From positions 1,209,173-1,273,172 of the forward strand of contig JALMQS010000615.1 in assembly GCA_024734495.1 (NCBI GenBank): DNA of 64,000 nucleotides. Reading direction: 5' to 3'. Positions 1-12,800 of the stretch are shown piece by piece. Source of the DNA: Forficula auricularia (Eukaryota; Arthropoda; Insecta; Dermaptera; Forficulidae). Both the position numbers and the translations under genes were made by a program. Under the pieces are notes generated by a model that saw only the letters and a list, made by a program, of their open reading frames with translations, searched no databases and had not been told where the DNA came from. Position 1 is the first letter of the stretch; the number at the start of each line of letters is the position of its first letter.

Positions 1-1186
1 TTATCTAATAATATAATAAGCTTTGGAATTTGAATCGAAACTATAGATTAATTGATAGAGAATTCGTAATGAGATTTTTCTTTGATTTTTTAGATAAAGG
101 GCTGTTTAAATATTACAAACAATATATATAACAATTTTCAATGATTTTGGATCCATCTCCTTTGTAAACTAGAAATCGGTTAAAAATAAAAGTACAGCTT
201 TGGGCCATAAAAACCTCACACATTTTAAACAATAACCCAAAATTGGTTCATGATATTTTAGATTTTATTTAAGAAATAACGCAAAGAGCCTTCCGAATTA
301 ATTTATCTGTTGGTCCTGATGGAGATATTTCATCTGAGAAAACCGTTCTGCTGTGGATTTATATATGTATTTCAGAGCAACGGGCTCTAAAGAGAAAATA
401 ATCTTAAGACCGAAGACTAAACACCTGAGAATATTCAACTTAACCTTACTTAAGTCTTTTTTGCGTCTCAAAGACTATCGAGCGTTACAAAGACCTCCTA
501 GAAAACTTGCAGTCATCTTTTCAAGAATATAATGTAAATTATCCATGGTTTCAGTAAGATGGATGCTATCAGAACACACAACTCAGAAATCGATGCAAAT
601 TCTTTGAGAATTGTTCAAAAATCGATGCAAGTTCTTTGAGAATTGTACCAGGATATTGGCTGGTTTGGTCGTTAGTCCGATCGCACCCTTGGGACTTTTT
701 CTTTGGGGGTATCTGAAATAATGGGTGAATAGTAACTAATAGTTCGAAGACTTTAAATGCATTAAGAAATAATAACATTCCCCAACACTTCGTTGATATT
801 CCACCTGAAATGATCTATAGCGGAAATCAGAATACGTCTTAAAGCTTGCATCATTAATAATGGTCGTTATTTGCCAAAAGTGATTTTCATAACCAAATAG
901 AAAAAAGTTAATTAATGCACTTTCAAGTGAAAAAATAAATGTTAAAATATCTTGAATCAGTCGTGTGTTAGGGTAAGCTTTTTTTGAAAAACTTAATTTT
1001 TGAGTAAGGGAACTTTTTTACTTGTTGTGTTAACTTAATGATTTTCAATTTATTTTCGGACTAAAGCACATGGTATATATGGAAAATGATCTAGGAATGT
1101 GAAAATGAAGTTTATATCAAAAAAATTCAGTTATTTTTTGAAAAATTCTTTAATTATTTTGGTTATTCAAACATTTCAGATTTTTT
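1..1186. other. no gene recognised; flank downstream of PSMB7
   Basis: No coding region, RNA or full transposon was recognised. A short direct duplication of a segment containing TTCTTTGAGAATTGT lies near 598-648. The sequence is AT-rich with long A and T runs and includes whatever 3' UTR PSMB7 has on the minus strand. Confidence 0.4.
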
Positions 1187-4100
1187 TTAATTGGTATCCA
1201 TACTTTCAACTTCTCTTACAGTTTGAGTTTCAATTACTAGTGGAATAACTCGACTAGAAAGAACTGCTGTTGTTCCTCTTTTATATCTAAAATAATTTTA
1301 AAAGTCAATGTAAATTAATATAATTTAAAATAAAACAATAAGCAATTAACGAATTGAATGATTATTATAATTACCTATAAGATGCTTGACGTTTTCCTTT
1401 CTCATTTGCTGGATCATATGGTCGAAGATAATCAACAGTATTATCTTTTCGAATGACACAGATATCAACATTACTACCAGAGCCCAAATCATTAAAAATA
1501 CCAGCAGCAATAGCATCACGAACTAAAGATTTCCCTTCTTCTTCAGTTAGATCGGGTTTCCAACCGGCTTCAAAGACAGCCATAGCGGCTAATGATCCTG
1601 ATCCCATGGTAGTATAAGGTAATTGATCAGTAGATCCATGGGGATAGATACAGTAAAGATGAGGACCTTTAGAATCACATCCTCCCAAAACCTAAAAGAA
1701 ATCGAATTTCAGAGAATTAGTTTCATATTACGACAAATTTTAGGAAATTTTAAAACAAAAACCACTAGAATTTAGATCTTAGGGCCGGTTGTATGTCGCA
1801 AAGTAAATGTTTTTTACCACTAACAAACGGTAGATGGTAAAAAGCATTTACTTTGCGACATAAAACCGGCCCTTAGGGACACGTATGACGCTAGAAAAAG
1901 ATATGAGATCCAATAAAAAGGATAATTTATCTAATATCGAGAAGGAAAGGGTTTATAGTTTAAAATGCAATGACTGCTAGGCAATTTAAGTGGGTTAAAA
2001 AGATTGAAATTTGAGTAACCGAACATTTTGGCGATTTTAAAAATCAGAAAAAAGAATTCTCTAACTCTGAGAATAAATAATCACTCAGAAGAGTCAGGTA
2101 TTAAATTAAAACAGAAAGCGACTCAAAAAGGACTAAGTGCAATTAAGTCTTTAATAATTTTAAAATCGTATAAAAAATTCTGAATATTGTCTCCATAATA
2201 AAATTGAATTATCAACTGTAGTCCCTTGTTAAATTTTTTTTAAAAATATACCAAACAGATGGGAAAAGGGGTTTAAAATTCCCTTTCTTTCTCCGTTGTT
2301 TGTTTATTTATACTCCAGGTCAAGATAGGTATATAAAATGTCGGTGTACCCTCATTTAGTACCATATATTCACTTGTAAGCTTACTACTATAACAAAATG
2401 AATTTACATACTTACATACATTCGGGTTTTGAACCCATGAGAAACAACGAATATTTATGATTAATAATACTGACGATAAAGGTCAAACCTTCTAAACTAT
2501 AGTATCTAACAAATAAATTATATACTTATATATATAGGTATGTTTATTTGCATCAAGTAGTGGACGATTTCATTGATTTCTCATTTAGACAATTTTCTCC
2601 AAATAGAGAAAAGATATGAGATGTGTGACTTTTTGAGAAATAAACGAGTTGGCATGGGATAGGCATGTGGTTGCTCCAACCAGTCTACTTGATAATGATC
2701 ATGATTTTATTTAGTAAACTAATTTTGATTGAATTCAGCTTAAAAATAAACGGATAGGGCCATCATCATTTACCACACACGTGCCCCCTCTCTTATATTT
2801 AATAAAATAATTTATTGTCATTTACGAAAGAACCCACCCTCTTTATTTTGGGCAAATAAATACATCTTCTTTTAAATATGGAACTCTTAGGAGAAATAGC
2901 TTTGAGTATTTTTGTGTGAAAATTTCATCATTTTAATAATTTTTACCCCCCCCCCCCCAACAAAGGATAGGGAAAGGGAAATTTTAAACCCTTTTTCCCA
3001 TTTTTTTTTTAATTTTAACAATGGACTAGTTAATAGTTCAATTTTGTTATGGAGCAATATTCTGGATTTGTTATAGGATTTTAAAATTTCTAAAGACTGC
3101 ACTTAATCCTTTTTGGATCATTTTCACATGAAGAGTCATTTCCGTGAGGTGGTATAGTGAGTATATGAGAAATTTTGAACAAATCGGTCAAAGGGTCTTG
3201 GATTTATATTGATAATTGATTTTTTGAACTCTAGCTTTTTGGTCCTCTAAAGAAATAATTATATTTATTTTTAAATATTAGGCGTGTTAATATTAAGTCT
3301 CAGTTAACTTGGTTTTTTAAGATTTAAAAAAATTAAATTAATTAAATTTTTTAAAAGAGCCTCCCCCTCCCATTTTGGATCCAGCAGCAATTAATAATAC
3401 TTATTTTGATTATTTATGTCCATCGATTAAATTAGTAAGTTGTTGTAGGGAAATAAGGACAATAGCTTATGCAAGTATTTTTTATTTTATGCCAACGTTT
3501 CGTCAAATTTGTTGACTTCCTCAGGGCTCAAACAAATTAATTTCTTTGCATATTTGTCATTTTATAAATATTCATTCTTAGCAAATACATATAGGCATAG
3601 ATTGAAAATATTTCATATTTAAATGTGTTTGCTAAGAATGAATATTTATAAAATGACAAATATGCAAAGAAATTAATTTGTTTGAGCCCTGAGGAAGTCA
3701 ACAAAGTTGACGAAACGTTGGCATAAAATAAAAAATACTTGCATAAGCTATTGTCCTTATTTCCCTACAACAACTTACTAATTAATAATACTCTTGTATT
3801 GTAAATATAAAAATGAGCTTTCTTGGAACTTCTTTTGAAAATTTTATTTTAAATTATTTTTGAACACCCCTCCTCCCCTCCTTCCCTCTTATGGGTTACT
3901 ATGAATTTCACAAGGTCGTATAAATTATAATAGGTTGGAGTTGGTGCTGTTTTACAGTGAGAAAACACCAACTCCAACCTATTATAATTTAAAAATCTTT
4001 AACTATAAACACACACTGCATTCCCTAAGTTTTATTTTTAGGTCGTATAAGGGTGCATATGCGATATTTCGTACAAATCGATCAAAGGACTTAGGACTTT

Positions 4101-6486
4101 TTTAACCCCTCCCTATTTTGGTCCCCAAAAGAATAAATTATTAAAGGTCCCTTTTATAGTAAATTCAATTTTTCTTGTTTTTTTTTTTTAGTTTGAAAAT
4201 TTTATAATTTTAATTTTTTATAAACGCCCCCCCCCCCCCCTAATTTTGAATTCGATTTCAACTAAAATCTAATCAGCTCTTAATACGAAAAACTACATGT
4301 GAAATTTCGGTTGGATATTTACAATAGTTTTGGAGCTAGAGTATACAAAATTTGGTCACCTACTAACCAACACATTTTGGAAAAATAATTAATATCCTGT
4401 AAAACATAATTTTTTCGATGTTCACTCTTAAAGGCTTTTTGTAGACCAAAACGTTATAGTTTCGCTCAATTCTTTTTACCAAAATAGTTGGGAGCCATTT
4501 TTGAAATATTTCGAAAAAACGAAGAAAAAAAATATAGTTCATGCACAATTACAATACTTGACCTTATCCTAAATCAGTGCTTCCCAACCTTTTTCATGCC
4601 ACGGTCCCCTAAATCTGAAAAAATAATCCGCGGACCCCCGAAAAAAAAACATATTTTTTATTTCACATGTTTATATTTTATCACAAAGAGTTTTTAAAAA
4701 TAAAATAAGAAAAACTTTAAATGTCAGAGGAACAAATATATAATATGTATCTTTCAATTCCCATACTCTATTTATCTCTGGTGTGGATGATATTTGTGTT
4801 TGTATATAACCAACTTGTTAAGGCTTTTGCAGTTGAAAATTGATTAATTGAATTAATTAATTAAATAAATAGCATGAAGCTCACAAAACAATTTAATGAG
4901 TTGATTGCGGTTGCATGTTTTTACACAACAAATCAATATCAGGTTCAATTGCAGAAATGCTAACTTGTAAAGAATCTTCCAGTCTCCGTGGAAAGGCATG
5001 ATCTGTGTTTATTTTTTATTATTTATTAAAAGTAATGACGAAAATGCTGTTTTTGAGATTTTTAAAATGTTCATAAATAAATATTTGTACTTTCTACTGA
5101 AAATTTTCGTGGACCCCCGCGAAAAACCCGCCGACCCCAGGTTGGGAAGCACTACCCTAAATGGTGAAGTAAAAAGCAAATTCAAAGCCAAGTTCGATCC
5201 GAACTAAACACAAAAATTGATATCTCAAAGTTTTTTTGACATATCATTTAAAAATGATATTTCAAATAGTGATTGTCCAAAGAGATTTTTCTTCCCTAGT
5301 CATAAATCAGATCAGGGCTGTCCAACCCGCGGCCCAGCATTGCAATGAATGCGACCAAACATGAAATTAAAAACTTCCTTATAACATTGAGATTTTTATG
5401 TATTTACTGGAAAAGTAAACATATCAGATACAATTTGATTGGATATTTTTTTTATCTAAAATAAGAAGAAATTGGACAATCTCCCCAAAAATTTTCGAAA
5501 AATAACAGGCGAGTTTAAAATTTTTATTGTGAAAAAATATATAAAGATTTCAGGAAAAATAATCATAATTTTGTCATATTTTGACTCCATTTTTTATTAA
5601 ATATATATTTTTGCTACTTTGTCATGGTGGATATCTTTATTCTACATTATTAACTATCTTTGTTGATTAAAAAATATCATTAGAATTAGTATATTTTATT
5701 TGCGGCCCGAGGCATTTATTTTTACTTCAAATGCGGCCAGTGTAAGCCAAAAGGTTTGACACCCCTAAATTAGATAACAATCCATTGCCAATTACTGGGT
5801 GTCAGATAAATTGTAAAAATAAGAGCTTTTTTTTGGCTTTTCGGCCTTTCTAGCCATAAGCCAATTTACGATACTATTTATTTTATTAAATTTGTCTCTA
5901 CCCCTGGGGTCAGATTTTAGTCATGCCTCGAGTCGGATTCGAACCCCGGTCCACTTGGTTAGCAGGCTGACACGCTACCACCTAGCCTATCCGACCCCCC
6001 CACACACCTGTTATTTAAAAACCAAAATAAGATCTATATTGAAAAATAATCTCATTTTAATTGTTAAATGAAAAATATTACCAGAGCAGCTCCGATATGT
6101 CCTTGATATCGGAAAAGCATTTGCTTGAGCATCGTATTTGCCGTGATAACTGGAACGAGACGGCCTGTGTAAAGCCGATGCAATTCCAACTTGGATGCAA
6201 TCGATTTAGTAGTCATCTCAGTGTCTGCAGCCGTTCCAGCGCCACAGCAGTACATATTATTTGCCAAATAATGAATTTTGGAGCAATTTTTATCTGAAAC
6301 AATGGTATCTTCGGTGGCTCTTGTATCCGCGCCGAGAATCACCCCATCCTTAAAAATAATTCCAACAATTGTTGTTCCAGTTTTCGTGGCTTTTGGTAAA
6401 GGTAAACCTTGTTTCGAGAGAAAGGCATTTCTTTTGCAATTATCAAAAGAAAATCCAGGTTTCGATTGCACACCTAATGTTGCCAT
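1187..6486 (-). CDS. PSMB7: proteasome subunit beta type-7 (beta2, trypsin-like), three exons
   Basis: This gene encodes the beta2 catalytic subunit of the 20S proteasome, which cleaves after basic residues in the inner beta ring. Exons on the minus strand are 6486-6082, 1691-1375 and 1286-1187; all junctions are GT/AG and in phase. The spliced product is about 273 residues, close to the roughly 277 of animal PSMB7. A propeptide precedes KTGTTIVG, where Thr38 would be the N-terminal nucleophile after processing. The block [12 protein letters not shown] follows, with [10 protein letters not shown] and [13 protein letters not shown] in exon 2. Exon 3 carries the C-terminal arm that normally clasps beta3. 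The start ATG at 6486 gives the usual MATLGVQ beginning. Intron 1 is 4.4 kb and holds a MITE, hAT elements, a hammerhead foldback and a SINE; intron 2 is only 88 bp. Nothing suggests inactivation. Confidence 0.96.
1782..1872. mobile_element. 91-bp hairpin MITE with TTA duplication
   Basis: A near-perfect hairpin begins GGGCCGGTTGTATGTCG and ends with its complement. It is flanked by TTA on both sides (1779-1781, 1873-1875), as expected for PIF/Harbinger-type insertion. It lies in PSMB7 intron 1. A longer relative with the same termini is at 41337-41536. Confidence 0.7.
2090..3125. repeat. imperfect long inverted repeat
   Basis: The stretch at about 2110-2300 returns as a diverged reverse complement at about 2935-3125; shared words include CCTTTTTGAGTC-like and GGGAAAAGGG-like segments. 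The interior holds a C-run near 2947-2960 and a copy of the element end ending CCCCTCTCTTATATTTAATA (2780-2810). That end is also seen near 33970, 34670 and 62090. It is a decayed transposon of unknown class in PSMB7 intron 1. Confidence 0.4.
3486..3535 (-). ncRNA. hammerhead ribozyme motif, left arm
   Basis: On the minus strand: GCC, CTGAGGA, stem II GTCAA/TTGAC, GAAAC, then GTT as the cleavage triplet, followed by GGC pairing back to GCC (stem I). The core bases fit CUGANGA...GAAA...NUH. Stem III (ACGT) is minimal and self-complementary, as in type I ribozymes thought to act as dimers. Confidence 0.6.
3681..3728 (+). ncRNA. hammerhead ribozyme motif, right arm
   Basis: Core CTGAGGA, stem II GTCAAC-AAA-GTTGAC (six perfect pairs), GAAAC, cleavage triplet GTT, then GGCATAAA. 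Stem I pairs TTTGAGCC with GGCATAAA except for one mismatch and one wobble. It is one of the best-formed examples in the window. Confidence 0.65.
3925..3993. repeat. short hairpin
   Basis: A perfect or near-perfect stem of about 30 bp (TTGGAGTTGGTG and its complement) closes on a GCTG..CAGTGAG-type loop. It could be the remnant of a small foldback MITE. No flanking duplication was identified. Confidence 0.5.
4575..5154. mobile_element. hAT element, internally deleted (CAGTGCTTCCCAAC family)
   Basis: Inverted ends CAGTGCTTCCCAACCT and its near complement are flanked by 8-bp duplications TCCTAAAT/CCCTAAAT (one mismatch). On the minus strand near 5055 a fragment [11 protein letters not shown] is a relic of the hAT C-terminal dimerisation domain. 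The same family, with more of the transposase, is at 24517-25278. It lies in PSMB7 intron 1. Confidence 0.8.
5313..5767. mobile_element. non-autonomous hAT element
   Basis: Ends are CAGGGCTGTCCAACCCGCGG and, in reverse, AGGGGTGTCAAACC. The 8-bp flanks AATCAGAT/AATTAGAT differ by one base. There is no coding remnant. The ends resemble the 18961-19422 element, so these are members of one hAT subfamily. Confidence 0.75.
5825..5998 (-). mobile_element. tRNA-derived SINE
   Basis: Read on the minus strand, a tRNA-like head starts GGGTCGGATAGGCTAGGTGG (A-box region) and carries the B-box-like GGTTCGAATCC. A tRNA-unrelated body and an A-rich tail follow near 5830. GGGTCGG can pair with CCGACTC like an acceptor stem, but the T-arm does not pair properly, so this is a SINE head and not a functional tRNA. 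Confidence 0.65.
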
Positions 6487-6804
6487 TTTCGCTTAAATGC
6501 TTTGTAATTGTGCTGACAGTTTGCTGAATAACGATGGAAACCAACAATCCGGAAAGAGAGCAGCTGAAAAGTCACTAAAATATATCTAAAAATATATCAA
6601 TATTAGCAAATTTATTAAAAAAAAAACTTTTTATTTTATATTTAATTATAATAATAATAAACTGATAAAAAATTATATCTAGTAAATTTGTATTTTAAAA
6701 AAACATTGATTGCGCGGGGAATCTCAATATCTTGATAGATTCAAATTGATTAAATAATAAAAAAAGACACCAACTGTATCATTTATCAAATTATATTATT
6801 ATAA
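6487..6804. promoter_or_regulatory. shared upstream region of PSMB7 and RMI1
   Basis: The two start codons (6486 minus, 6805 plus) face away from each other across 318 bp. The centre is A/T-rich with one short GC patch (TTGCGCGGGGAATC near 6710). Two unrelated housekeeping genes this close suggest a bidirectional promoter. No specific factor site or TATA box can be claimed. Confidence 0.6.
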
Positions 6805-9800
6805 ATGGATCCTTTTATTAATAATAAAATTGAAATTTATCAATATATATCGGAAAAATATAATTTCTTCTCACAATCTTTTGTGGAGGAATGTGTCGAA
6901 GAATTTTTTAAGACCCACGAAACAGTAAAAAAATTCATAAATATTTATTTAAATATATAATTATTAACTTGGATTGATTGGATATTGATGAGGCAGTCCA
7001 AAATTCCAAAAAAAGAAGATAATTAAAACTATTTTTTTTTTATTTATATAAGAGAAACAAGGAGGGTGTCCTCTGCTTGATGCAAATAAATGTAGACATA
7101 TATATATAGGCTGTTTCAGGAGGAATAGTAAATATTTTAGGAGGTGGTAGTCAGTGCTGGATTTCCGCCTAGGACCACAAGGCCCGGGCCTAGGGGCCCA
7201 GCCGGCCTGGGGGCCCCGGTTGCGGAATCTTTTTTTTTTTTTATTTTTCAACCTAAAAAGATCACAAGGGATCTACAACAGGCATTACAAATATCATACA
7301 AGTATGCAATCATAATCTCTGGCTAAACAAATATAGCTTAACATGCTCATTAAAATTACTAAGAGTTTTTACGATGGATTGCTGCTCTCTATACATAAGC
7401 ACATTTATCCAAATGTAGGAATTGCGTTTCGAATGCTGTTGTGTACACCAGCGTCAAACGGCTCAGCAGAACGGTCGTTTTCAGCGTTAAAGAGAGTAAA
7501 GAATTACTTAAGATCTAACATAGGCGAGAACAGGCTCAATTCATTCTCTGTAATGTACATAGAGTTAGAAATAATGCAGTCAATTGACTAGGAAGACGTC
7601 ATTCGTTTTTTTGCACAGAAGAAAGTTCGCCGTAAGATTGTATAAATGTTATAGAATAACGTAACTATATAGTAACATAGACTGTATTATTCTGATGTTT
7701 ATTAAACTCATTAAAGTCGATTAAAAATTTCTTTTTCCTCTCTTCTTTTGTCTATATATATATATATTGTCATTTTTTAGTTTTATTCTTTTCTCTATAT
7801 TCAGTATATTTATTGTTTTTGTTCCATATAATTGTTGTTTCCCTTTTTAAATTTATTTCTCTTACTTGATCTGTTTGTATCATATTGTTTATTTTCTTTC
7901 TAATTAAATTGGCCTAATATTGTACATTAAAAAGGCTAGATGCCCCTACAAATACAATGTTCTTGAATAAAAAAAAAAAAAAATGTTATGTATTAGTGCA
8001 TTTAATTTGCTAAATTTCCAAAATAGCTTCGAGATGGTGGGGGGGGGGGGGGGGCAAATGTCAAGTGCCTAGGGGCCCTGGGTCTCTTAAATCCGCCCCT
8101 GGTGGTAGTATAGACGAATTGCAATAAAAAATGTCATATAACATGTGTCCAATTTTTATTGAGTACAGAGATACAGCTGTTAGTATGTAACCCAATATAT
8201 CGACATACTCAGCATGTGTAAATAAGTGCAGCATGTTTACACGCTACAGTACAGTAGACTTGGCTAACAAATCACAATGAAAACTTCAATGTAAACTAAA
8301 GCACAACTTCACAATTTGAACATCAACACTCTACTGCTGACATTCGATAAATACGACCATAGCAACTGGTGTACCAAGACACGAAACGAAAATGCATTGA
8401 ACTCAGCTGTATCTCTGTACTCAATAAAAATTGGACACATGTTATATGGTATTTTTATATTGCAATTCGTCTATACTATCACCTCCTAAAATGTTTATTA
8501 TTCCTCCTGAAACACCCTGTATATATATGTATATAAATAATATATATTTACATTAAGCAGAGGACAACCTCCTTGTTTCTCTTTATGAATCAACAACTCT
8601 GCTACTCTCGGCAAAATAAAAACTTTCCAATTATATCTTTTTATTTATAAACCGACGTTTTGTAGGCTTATTCCCTCCTTCTTCAGGGTTTTGAAAGGTC
8701 AGTCATTGGATTTCCTTCACTGACCTTTCAAACCCGAGAAGGAACGAATAAGCCTCCGAAACGTCGGTTTATGAATAAAATGATAGTTTAAATTATCTTT
8801 TTTTTTGAATTTTGGACTGCCTCATCAATATCCACTCAATTCACTTATCAGATCGTCTCCAAAAATTACTTCATACTTAATAATTTGGATTTTAATTTAA
8901 CATTATATTTCTCTTCTTTTGCTTTTAGTATGATAGTCAATCAATTTTGGATTATGCCTTGGAGAAGTTGAAAACAATAAATTTAAGAAATTTTGCTGAA
9001 AATTCATCTCTCTCCCAAATAAATGTTCATGATTCGAAGAGACAAATATTAAATGGAAATCATTTCATTCAAGTATATATACCTATATATATTTATTTAT
9101 TTAAATAAATCGTTTTTTACACATATATCTCTGTAATTAAGATCGAAACTGCAATGAACATAAGAAAATCTTGTGATGAACAAATTAAAGAAATGAGCTC
9201 AGATTATAAGCAAAATTTTAAACAAAACAATAGACAACGAATGTATTTATTTACAATAAGCGATGGTTTAAAGGATATTATTGGAATTGAAGATGAACAA
9301 ATACCTTATTTCAATAATAATTTATTTACATCCGGATTAAAGGTACAGATTGTTATGTAAATTAGTATAAATCCAATAGTGAATATAGTTTTTAAGGAAT
9401 TTGGTGTTGGTACTTGGTGAAACATTTTTTAAAATTATTGGATAAAAATACTTGGTAGGTTTCACATTAAGATATAAAAAAATAAAACGAATTTATTTTT
9501 GGAGAATCTTTAATCTCTCTAATATATATTTCTGTTTTTCCTGAAGATGGGTTAGTCACCCGAAATATATATTAGAGAGATTAAAGATTCTCCAAAAATA
9601 AATTCGTTTTATTTTTTTATATCTTAATGTGAAACCTACCAAGTATTTTTATCCAATAATTCCAATAGTGAATAACCAAGTGTGGATGGACAGTAAGTTA
9701 AATTAAATTATTTAAAAAATTTTGCTCTAATAACACGTTAGGCACTCCTTCATGTTTTTCTTTGGTTTTGATAAATCTTCAACGATGCTGTTTTGAGAAG

Positions 9801-12800
9801 AAGCTGATTCAGTGGTTCACAAACATTTTGAAGTTCTAAACAGTGCCATCCCAAGGCAAGTTTTAGGATGGAGCGAGACTCAATTATGGCACCCCCTTAC
9901 TTGACCCTAATATTTACCAGTTGGGTCTTTGGCGACCCTGGTAAACCTTCAGGGACCTTGCGGTCTTAAGGCCATTCACATGCTAGCCACACAGTCGCAA
10001 TCAAAATATCTAAAAGCCAAAAAAAAGTTGTTTTTTTTTCATTTTTCTTTACCACTGAGGTACCCCTGGGACTTTTTTTTAATATTTATTTAGAAATGTA
10101 TTTTTTCATCAATATAAAAGATACAGAGTAAATTACATAACTATACATAGTCATATAAACAGATGAATAAAAAAATTTTCTTCATGACCGTAACTCTTGT
10201 AGGTTTTTGGTTTTTTGTTTTCTTGCTCCCGTTTCTTCAATATTCCTGTGGACCCTCGTCTATCTTCTTGATCTTCTCCAGAAGTCTGTCGTATTTGTCC
10301 CCTTAAACCCATCCACCAATCTCTCGCATTCATCCCCAAAACCCTCCCAAATTCCTCACAGTTTTCTATATGTCCCGCCTTCTCCTTCTCCATTTTACAC
10401 CCCCTGCATGGATGTCCGCCTCTTCCCTAGTATCCTCTCTATATTTTCCCACATCTAGCTCTTGCTCATAGTTGTTTTTTATTCTCGTCTTTGTCTGTCC
10501 AGTAAGTTTCCATTATTATATCTGTCTTAGGTCTTTTAATGGACAATTTTTCGAGCTCTCCACCCTCGCTCAATCCTGTATCATTTGTTCCATATCTATA
10601 TAGTAATAAGATTTTTCATTTCTTGGATCATTTCCCCTAGCCCTGGGACTTTGCACTTTAAGACGATTTTCCCAACTTTTAGTAATTTTTGTAACTTAAC
10701 ATGTTCATTCACTAAGCTCTTACTATATTTGGATAATTAATTATAGAGATAGTTATTAAAATAAATATTATATTTCAGGCTATATTAAAAGGACCGATAT
10801 TATATATAAATAAAAGGTTGTTCTTAAAAGAGAAAAATATCTTAATAATTGGGGGACAGATTGTTGAATACTTAGAAAAATATCATCCCTTGAGAATTTT
10901 AAATCATAGTCTGTAAGTAGGAATCAATTAATTAAATTGGACTAGACATTTTTAAAGAGATATTTTCATCAGAATACACATATTGATCGAGCTCTAAATT
11001 TGAAATCGTTTTTGAGGGATGGAAAAAATACATTTTATAGGGACTAGTCATCCGTACTGGAAAACAACTTAAGAATTAGCAGAGGAAACGTAGTTTATTT
11101 TGATGAGAATATCTTATTATCAATGTCTTTAACTGTAACTTTTACACTTAAGCTGTATCATTTACACTATATATTAAACTATAACTTTTCTACTAATGAA
11201 ACTTCTTATTGAAATTACCAATCCTATATATACCATGCTTAGATGGCTCAGTCATGATTGTCGTAAAAACTATGGACAAATTTCAAATTTTGGTTTTTAC
11301 GGTAAGATCTCTAGCGGAAATAGACTTTTTCCTTGTTTTCCTTGCGGTCCTTTACCCCCTTAAAGCTTACATTTTCACCACTTGTAGTCAATATTAGAAT
11401 TATAATTAATTGTTTTCAAATATTTAATTTTGCCTTTTGTATGTGTTGCTTCATCTGCTATGTTTAGAATAAAAATAAGATTAAAATTAGCTCTCAATCA
11501 ACCAATGGTTAGAATCGCTTTTGACCACAGCAGAACTTATAATAATAAATAATACAAAACTCTCAGGGCCACACACAACACAATATTATATATTAATTGA
11601 TAAAGGCGCTGATGGCTTATGTATAATTAATTTAATATTGCTATGAGGTATGTTCAGCCCTTCTGAACCTGGTGTAATGTTCAGAAGGAATTTTATTGTT
11701 TGAATAAATGTAGCTGGATTGTCTTGCTTGTAGATGTTTCATTTTCAAAGCACGACAATCCATCTACATTTATTCAACCAGAATAAAATTCCTTCCTGTC
11801 TTCATTTTGAACATTACACCAGGTTCAGAAGGGCTCAACATACCTCATAGCAACATTAATTATTATATATATTATTATTATTATAATTATTATATATATT
11901 ATAAAGGTCAGATCGATCAGATTTTTTCGGGTTAGAATCAGCATGGCGAAATTAAAATTTTTAGTATTATTATTACCTATTTATTCTATCTATCCCCACT
12001 TTTAAAGTCGTCTTCAACGCGTTTGAGGTATAATAAATGTAGTTAGAATTCCATAATTCATGGATATATTGGTATCGTCAGACCACTTGCTTGTTCATAA
12101 TTTAATTTTCACTTATTTAAAATAAAAATAATTTAAAATATTTCAGCTCTGAGAAGAAAATATTGCCAAATGTGGATACCGAACAAAATTCAAGAATTTT
12201 TGACGATTTCAATCGTTTGCCGAATCATGAACAAAAAGATTCAAATAAAAAAGATAATAATTATGACGGTGAAGTCGAATTGTTTTCAGATTCGGATAAT
12301 TTTAAGGATATTTCTGAATTAAATCAGTTAGAATTTGAATCAGATGTATCAAAAAAAATCATCAACCTGATTTAGATTCTAATAATGAATCATATAATAA
12401 ATGCTCTTCAAAAAATAATTTGGAAAATAATTATATCCAAAATCCTTTAGATGATGATGAAAATTTATTTTCTTGTATTGATACCAATTTAATATATGAA
12501 GAAACAACAAATACTTGCAAAAATATATCTAATAAAATTTGTAAACAAAATCATATAATTAATTCGAATGATATATCGCTTCCAATTATCTCAACTATCT
12601 CCATTAAAGAAAAAAGCGAATATGATGAAGAAAATAATGATGGAATGTATATGATCAAAATTTATTCCGTAAAAATATTAAAGAAACTTTCAATTACAGA
12701 TAACAAATGGACATTAACTATGATTCTAACAAATGGTTATTTATGCTTACCTTTTTTATTTTCTAATGATGTAAGTTTTATCGTTAGAATAATTTATTTA

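Larger units (their letters stand above)
3430..3783. mobile_element. foldback element with hammerhead motifs on both arms
   Basis: Two arms of about 155 bp (3430-3593 and 3621-3783) are nearly perfect reverse complements around a 25-30 bp loop. Each arm holds a hammerhead-like core, one per strand, listed separately. The layout matches the other hammerhead foldbacks in this window and is inferred to be a non-autonomous Penelope-like derivative. It lies in PSMB7 intron 1. Confidence 0.65.
7049..8637. mobile_element. Penelope-like foldback, level 2 of nest
   Basis: It is flanked by a 12-bp duplication TTTTTATTTATA (7037-7048, 8638-8649). Arms contain GAGAAACAAGGAGG and CTCTGCTTGATGCAAATAAA on the left, with their complements near 8521-8583. 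The right end continues into a module CAACTCTGCTACTCTCGGC also present at 16900-16925 and, reversed, at 38553-38572. A TIR element (7105-8521) is inserted at its centre. Confidence 0.6.
6966..8848. mobile_element. outermost foldback of a four-level insertion nest
   Basis: Arms 6966-7046 and about 8789-8848 are reverse complements (shared word TGATGAGGCAGTCCAAAATT). The right part holds a compact hairpin (8640-8775) with a hammerhead-like motif on each side. Another foldback (7049-8637) is inserted into it. It occupies almost all of RMI1 intron 1, leaving roughly 120 bp of original intron. Confidence 0.6.

Noticed and set aside
3430..3783. CRISPR-like repeat or phage structure
   Set aside because: The repeats are inverted foldbacks in a spliced eukaryotic locus, with no spacer array.
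5925..5998. Functional tRNA gene
   Set aside because: A- and B-box-like motifs and an acceptor-like pair exist, but the T-arm does not pair and an A-tailed body follows, as in a SINE.
10207..10458. 83-codon plus-strand frame as a gene
   Set aside because: The opposite strand carries a zinc-knuckle LINE relic in the same place; the plus frame is its shadow.
12351..12358. Programmed -1 frameshift in RMI1 at an AAAAAAAA slippery run
   Set aside because: The sequence could slip, but a second, opposite frame break at 13785 in the same gene and similar breaks elsewhere make homopolymer error simpler.
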